Shown here: positions 5,760 through 7,392 of the stretch, piece by piece
How positions within the stretch are numbered: the first letter of the stretch is position 1
Layout of the letters: the number at the start of each line of letters is the position of its first letter
Assembly: GCA_020442505.1 (NCBI GenBank)
Contig: JAGRJZ010000184.1
Coordinates: 1 to 7,392, forward strand
DNA from: Alphaproteobacteria bacterium
GTDB lineage: Bacteria; Pseudomonadota; Alphaproteobacteria; Micavibrionales; Micavibrionaceae
Direction of reading: 5' to 3'
Length of the DNA stretch: 7,392 nt
Notes under the pieces: generated by a model
Told to the model about the DNA's origin: nothing
Databases searched by the model: none
What the model saw: only the letters and a program-made list of their open reading frames with translations
Position numbers and translations under genes: made by a program

Positions 5760-6682
5760 AGTGTCGACTCAAGCCTCGGCTCTGAGATATCGTAACCAAG
5801 CGTTTTAAGATGATGGCACAGCTTATCCCGTTCTGATCTGTGTTCTTCTGCGTCGCCCCTTCTTTCGCTTATGACGGCACCGTAAAGAGCGTTCTCAGCA
5901 AGGCCAAGCTCCAAACGCCGTCGATCAATTTTGAACGCAGACACACTCTCGTACGCTTCAATCAAAGTCTCTGTCAGAAAGGGACATTCCTGCACGATGT
6001 CACTCACATCTTTTTCAGGGAAACAAGGACCCCACTCGGCAAAGTCAAGTACGGCGCACACGTCATGCCCTGAAAAGAGCAGATTGGATATGTTATAATC
6101 GTTATGCGCTGCACGATTCAGGATATCCGACGGAATAAGTGCGAGTTCTTCTTCTAGGATGGCAATACATTTTGTATAAAAGGGATTGCCGGATACTTCT
6201 TCTTTTATTGCGCTATAAAGAGTGCCTGGATTCAGTCCTTGTCCGTAAGGAATGGATGCCATGGCTGTATGAAGGTGGGCGAGTGTCTTGCCTATGCTGT
6301 GCCCGATAAGTTCTTGTTCCTCAACGGGAAGTGCCTTGGCTTCTGAAACGAATAAACAGTCGCCCTCTTTTTTAGTGGAGCGCAACCAGAGTGCAATTCC
6401 GCTCCTTGCCAAATCTGAATTTGGCGGTACATCGCCCCATTCCACTACACGAGGTAAAAAACTCCCAATTCCTGAGGCTCCTGCCAATGAGTTCAAGGCA
6501 GTATATTCTCTTTCTATTTTTTCTCGTCCGTTGCCGATGCCGGAGGATGTTTCTTTGGCCAGCTTTAAAACCGTACCATCACCCAGATCATAAACTTGCC
6601 CCCAAACGCCCTCTCCAAGTAGGTGATGTTCTTCAGGCCTGAAATCGGCAATTGAGAGCTTTTTATAGGCGGCTGTTTCCAT
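5741..6682 (-). CDS. APH/choline-kinase-fold phosphotransferase, substrate unknown
   Basis: This is a complete 313-residue kinase of the aminoglycoside phosphotransferase (APH) superfamily. A glycine-rich loop, LGEGVWGQVYDLGDG (22-36), is followed by the nucleotide-binding lysine K40 (VLKLAK) and a likely partner glutamate E59 (REYTAL). The catalytic loop is H193-N-D195-YNIS-N200, with D195 the base. The metal-binding aspartate is D213 in VLDFAEWGP. All catalytic residues are present, so it should be active. The H-N-D form of the loop (usual in APH is H-G-D) is also seen in choline-kinase-like members. The substrate could be an antibiotic, a sugar, an amino acid or a small alcohol; sequence alone does not decide. 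The start at 6682 has only a weak ribosome binding site (GGAAC about 6 nt upstream). The gene runs against the transfer operon and is less GC-rich, consistent with recent acquisition. Confidence 0.85.
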   Translation of the reverse strand: METAAYKKLSIADFRPEEHHLLGEGVWGQVYDLGDGTVLKLAKETSSGIGNGREKIEREYTALNSLAGASGIGSFLPRVVEWGDVPPNSDLARSGIALWLRSTKKEGDCLFVSEAKALPVEEQELIGHSIGKTLAHLHTAMASIPYGQGLNPGTLYSAIKEEVSGNPFYTKCIAILEEELALIPSDILNRAAHNDYNISNLLFSGHDVCAVLDFAEWGPCFPEKDVSDIVQECPFLTETLIEAYESVSAFKIDRRRLELGLAENALYGAVISERRGDAEEHRSERDKLCHHLKTLGYDISEPRLESTLNHHRL

Positions 6683-6705
6683 GTAATGTTCCGTTACCTT
6701 ACGAT

Positions 6706-6737
6706 TGAAAGGGCGACTTTCCCTTCAGGATATCATA
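6706..6737 (-). promoter_or_regulatory. Possible kinase promoter with inverted repeat at the start site
   Basis: On the minus strand TATGAT (6737-6732) matches five of six bases of the sigma70 -10 box; a -35 at the proper distance is poor. Transcription would begin near 6725 and give a leader of about 43 nt. An imperfect dyad, TGAAAGGG (6706-6713) against CCCTTCA (6721-6727) with one bulge, lies at that predicted start and could be an operator. Both assignments are tentative. Confidence 0.3.
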
Positions 6738-6917
6738 GGACATTTTGTATGCCATGTTTCTACTTGTCTATGAAACAGAAGGTTATGCTGCTTTTTAAAA
6801 ATGCCGATTTTTTGAGGCGTGAAAACGTATCTCATCGTACATAAGGACTATAAGCGTTTTTTCCATTCCGCGCCACACTTGCTTCCGTATGTCCCAACAA
6901 CCAGCGGAGCGTGTGCC
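6738..6917. other. Intergenic stretch before traG
   Basis: No gene is visible. A+T-rich sequence to about 6865 changes to GC-rich backbone before the traG start. Since the antiparallel kinase separates traG from the relaxase operon, a traG promoter may lie here, but I see no convincing one. GGAG (6905-6908), 9 nt before the ATG at 6918, is the likely traG ribosome binding site. Confidence 0.35.
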
Positions 6918-7392
6918 ATGACCCCGACGAAGTTTTTGATCGGCCAGATTTTTGTTGTTTTTGCTATCGTTATCCTCGGCGTATGGGCGGCGACGCAGTG
7001 GTGTGCGGGGATGCTGGGGTATCAGGCGCAGCTGGGGCCGCCTTGGGCGGTGGTGTTCGGCTGGCCGGTTTATGAGCCGTGGCGGCTGTTCGGGTGGTGG
7101 TATCATTTTGAAGCCTATGCGCCGGAGGTGTTTAACAAGGCCGGGATGCTGGCGGGGGCGAGCGGGTTTCTGGGCTGCGCAGCGGCGATTGTCGGCTCGC
7201 TCTGGCGGGCGCGGCAGAGCCGTTTGGTGACGACGTACGGTTCTTCGCGCTGGGCGACAAAGGAGGAAATCGGCAAGGCCGGGTTGTTCGATCCGGCGGG
7301 GGTGTTTCTGGGGCGGCTGGGTAAACATTATCTGCGCCACGACGGGCCGGAACACGTCATGGCTTTCGCGCCGACGCGATCGGGCAAGGGCG
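6918..7392 (+). CDS. traG: TraG/VirD4 type IV coupling protein, N-terminal part (3' partial)
   Basis: This is the start of the inner-membrane ATPase that brings the relaxase-DNA complex to the type IV secretion channel. The 158 visible residues include a first membrane helix (about 6-28, FLIGQIFVVFAIVILGVW) and a second (about 76-96, GMLAGASGFLGCAAAIVGSLW), with a short periplasmic segment between them. Then comes a cytoplasmic region with YGSSRWATKEEI (107-118) and GLFDPAGVFLGRLG, typical of TraG/VirD4 proteins. The frame reaches the window edge in APTRSGKG (151-158), the Walker A loop, so most of the ATPase domain is missing. The ATG at 6918 has GGAG 9 nt upstream and begins with the MTPTK common in this family. 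In related elements trbB and other mating-channel genes follow; here that lies outside the window. Confidence 0.92.
   Translation, partial: MTPTKFLIGQIFVVFAIVILGVWAATQWCAGMLGYQAQLGPPWAVVFGWPVYEPWRLFGWWYHFEAYAPEVFNKAGMLAGASGFLGCAAAIVGSLWRARQSRLVTTYGSSRWATKEEIGKAGLFDPAGVFLGRLGKHYLRHDGPEHVMAFAPTRSGKG

Larger units (their letters stand above)
5590..6850. other. Probable cargo insertion splitting relaxase and traG
   Basis: This segment is lower in G+C than either flank, carries a gene in opposite orientation to all transfer genes, and sits where related elements have relaxase followed directly by traG. The limits are judged by composition only and could be off by 50-100 bp on each side. No transposase, integrase, attC-like site or flanking repeat is visible, so the insertion mechanism is unknown. 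Recombination between related elements at a permissive site is one possibility. Confidence 0.5.

Noticed and set aside
5695..5760. Integron attC site at the end of the kinase gene
   Set aside because: The hairpin at the stop codon lacks the paired core sites expected for attC, and no integrase is visible.
6795..7355. 186-aa minus-strand frame opposite traG
   Set aside because: It is antisense to the TraG/VirD4 start, whose membrane helices and Walker A motif are clear; its R/P-rich translation is a shadow.
1..7392. CRISPR array, tRNA or rRNA genes, IS elements
   Set aside because: No regularly spaced direct repeats, no tRNA-like cloverleaf with CCA-end features, no rRNA sequence and no transposase were seen on either strand.

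Overview
This window is part of the DNA-processing (mobilisation) module of an integrative and conjugative element or conjugative plasmid from a proteobacterium. The gene content is maturation protease TraF, a VirB1-like lytic transglycosylase, a DUF3363-type relaxase and a TraG/VirD4 coupling protein, with a DUF736 gene and a small winged-helix DNA-binding gene nearby. It resembles the Tn4371-like and broader alphaproteobacterial ICE family (rlxS, traF, traG). The host is probably an alphaproteobacterium, but genus cannot be read from the sequence. The backbone is GC-rich; one segment (about 5600-6850) is visibly richer in A+T.

Layout. 1-578 is the 3' end of a conserved hypothetical protein with RNase H-like (DUF429-type) features. 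579-1064 is a 486-nt non-coding stretch rich in stem-loops that leads into the DUF736 gene (1065-1403), which ends at a strong intrinsic terminator. A 70-aa gene (1702-1914) follows, with a hairpin-rich 5' leader. It has one terminator over its own stop codon and a second 20 bp further on. These two small genes therefore look like separately terminated units.

From 2065 to 3334 three genes are packed with overlapping stops and starts: an AlpA/excisionase-like DNA-binding protein, TraF and the lytic transglycosylase. A possible 76-aa ORF and a roughly 210-bp gap, a natural place to look for oriT or a relaxase-gene promoter, precede the 655-aa relaxase (3548-5515). The TraG/VirD4 gene starts at 6918 and is cut off by the window edge exactly at its Walker A motif.

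Between relaxase and coupling-protein genes lies an antiparallel, lower-GC gene (5741-6682, minus strand) for a complete aminoglycoside-phosphotransferase/choline-kinase-fold enzyme. I read it as cargo inserted into the transfer operon.

How the parts would work together: the relaxase nicks oriT and stays attached to the transferred strand; TraG docks that complex to the type IV secretion channel; TraF matures a pilin-type substrate; the transglycosylase opens the peptidoglycan. The winged-helix protein is a plausible local regulator. I did not find a clearly new system. The most unusual points are the kinase cargo splitting relaxase from traG, the structured leader before DUF736, and the orphan 70-aa gene enclosed by regulatory hairpins.
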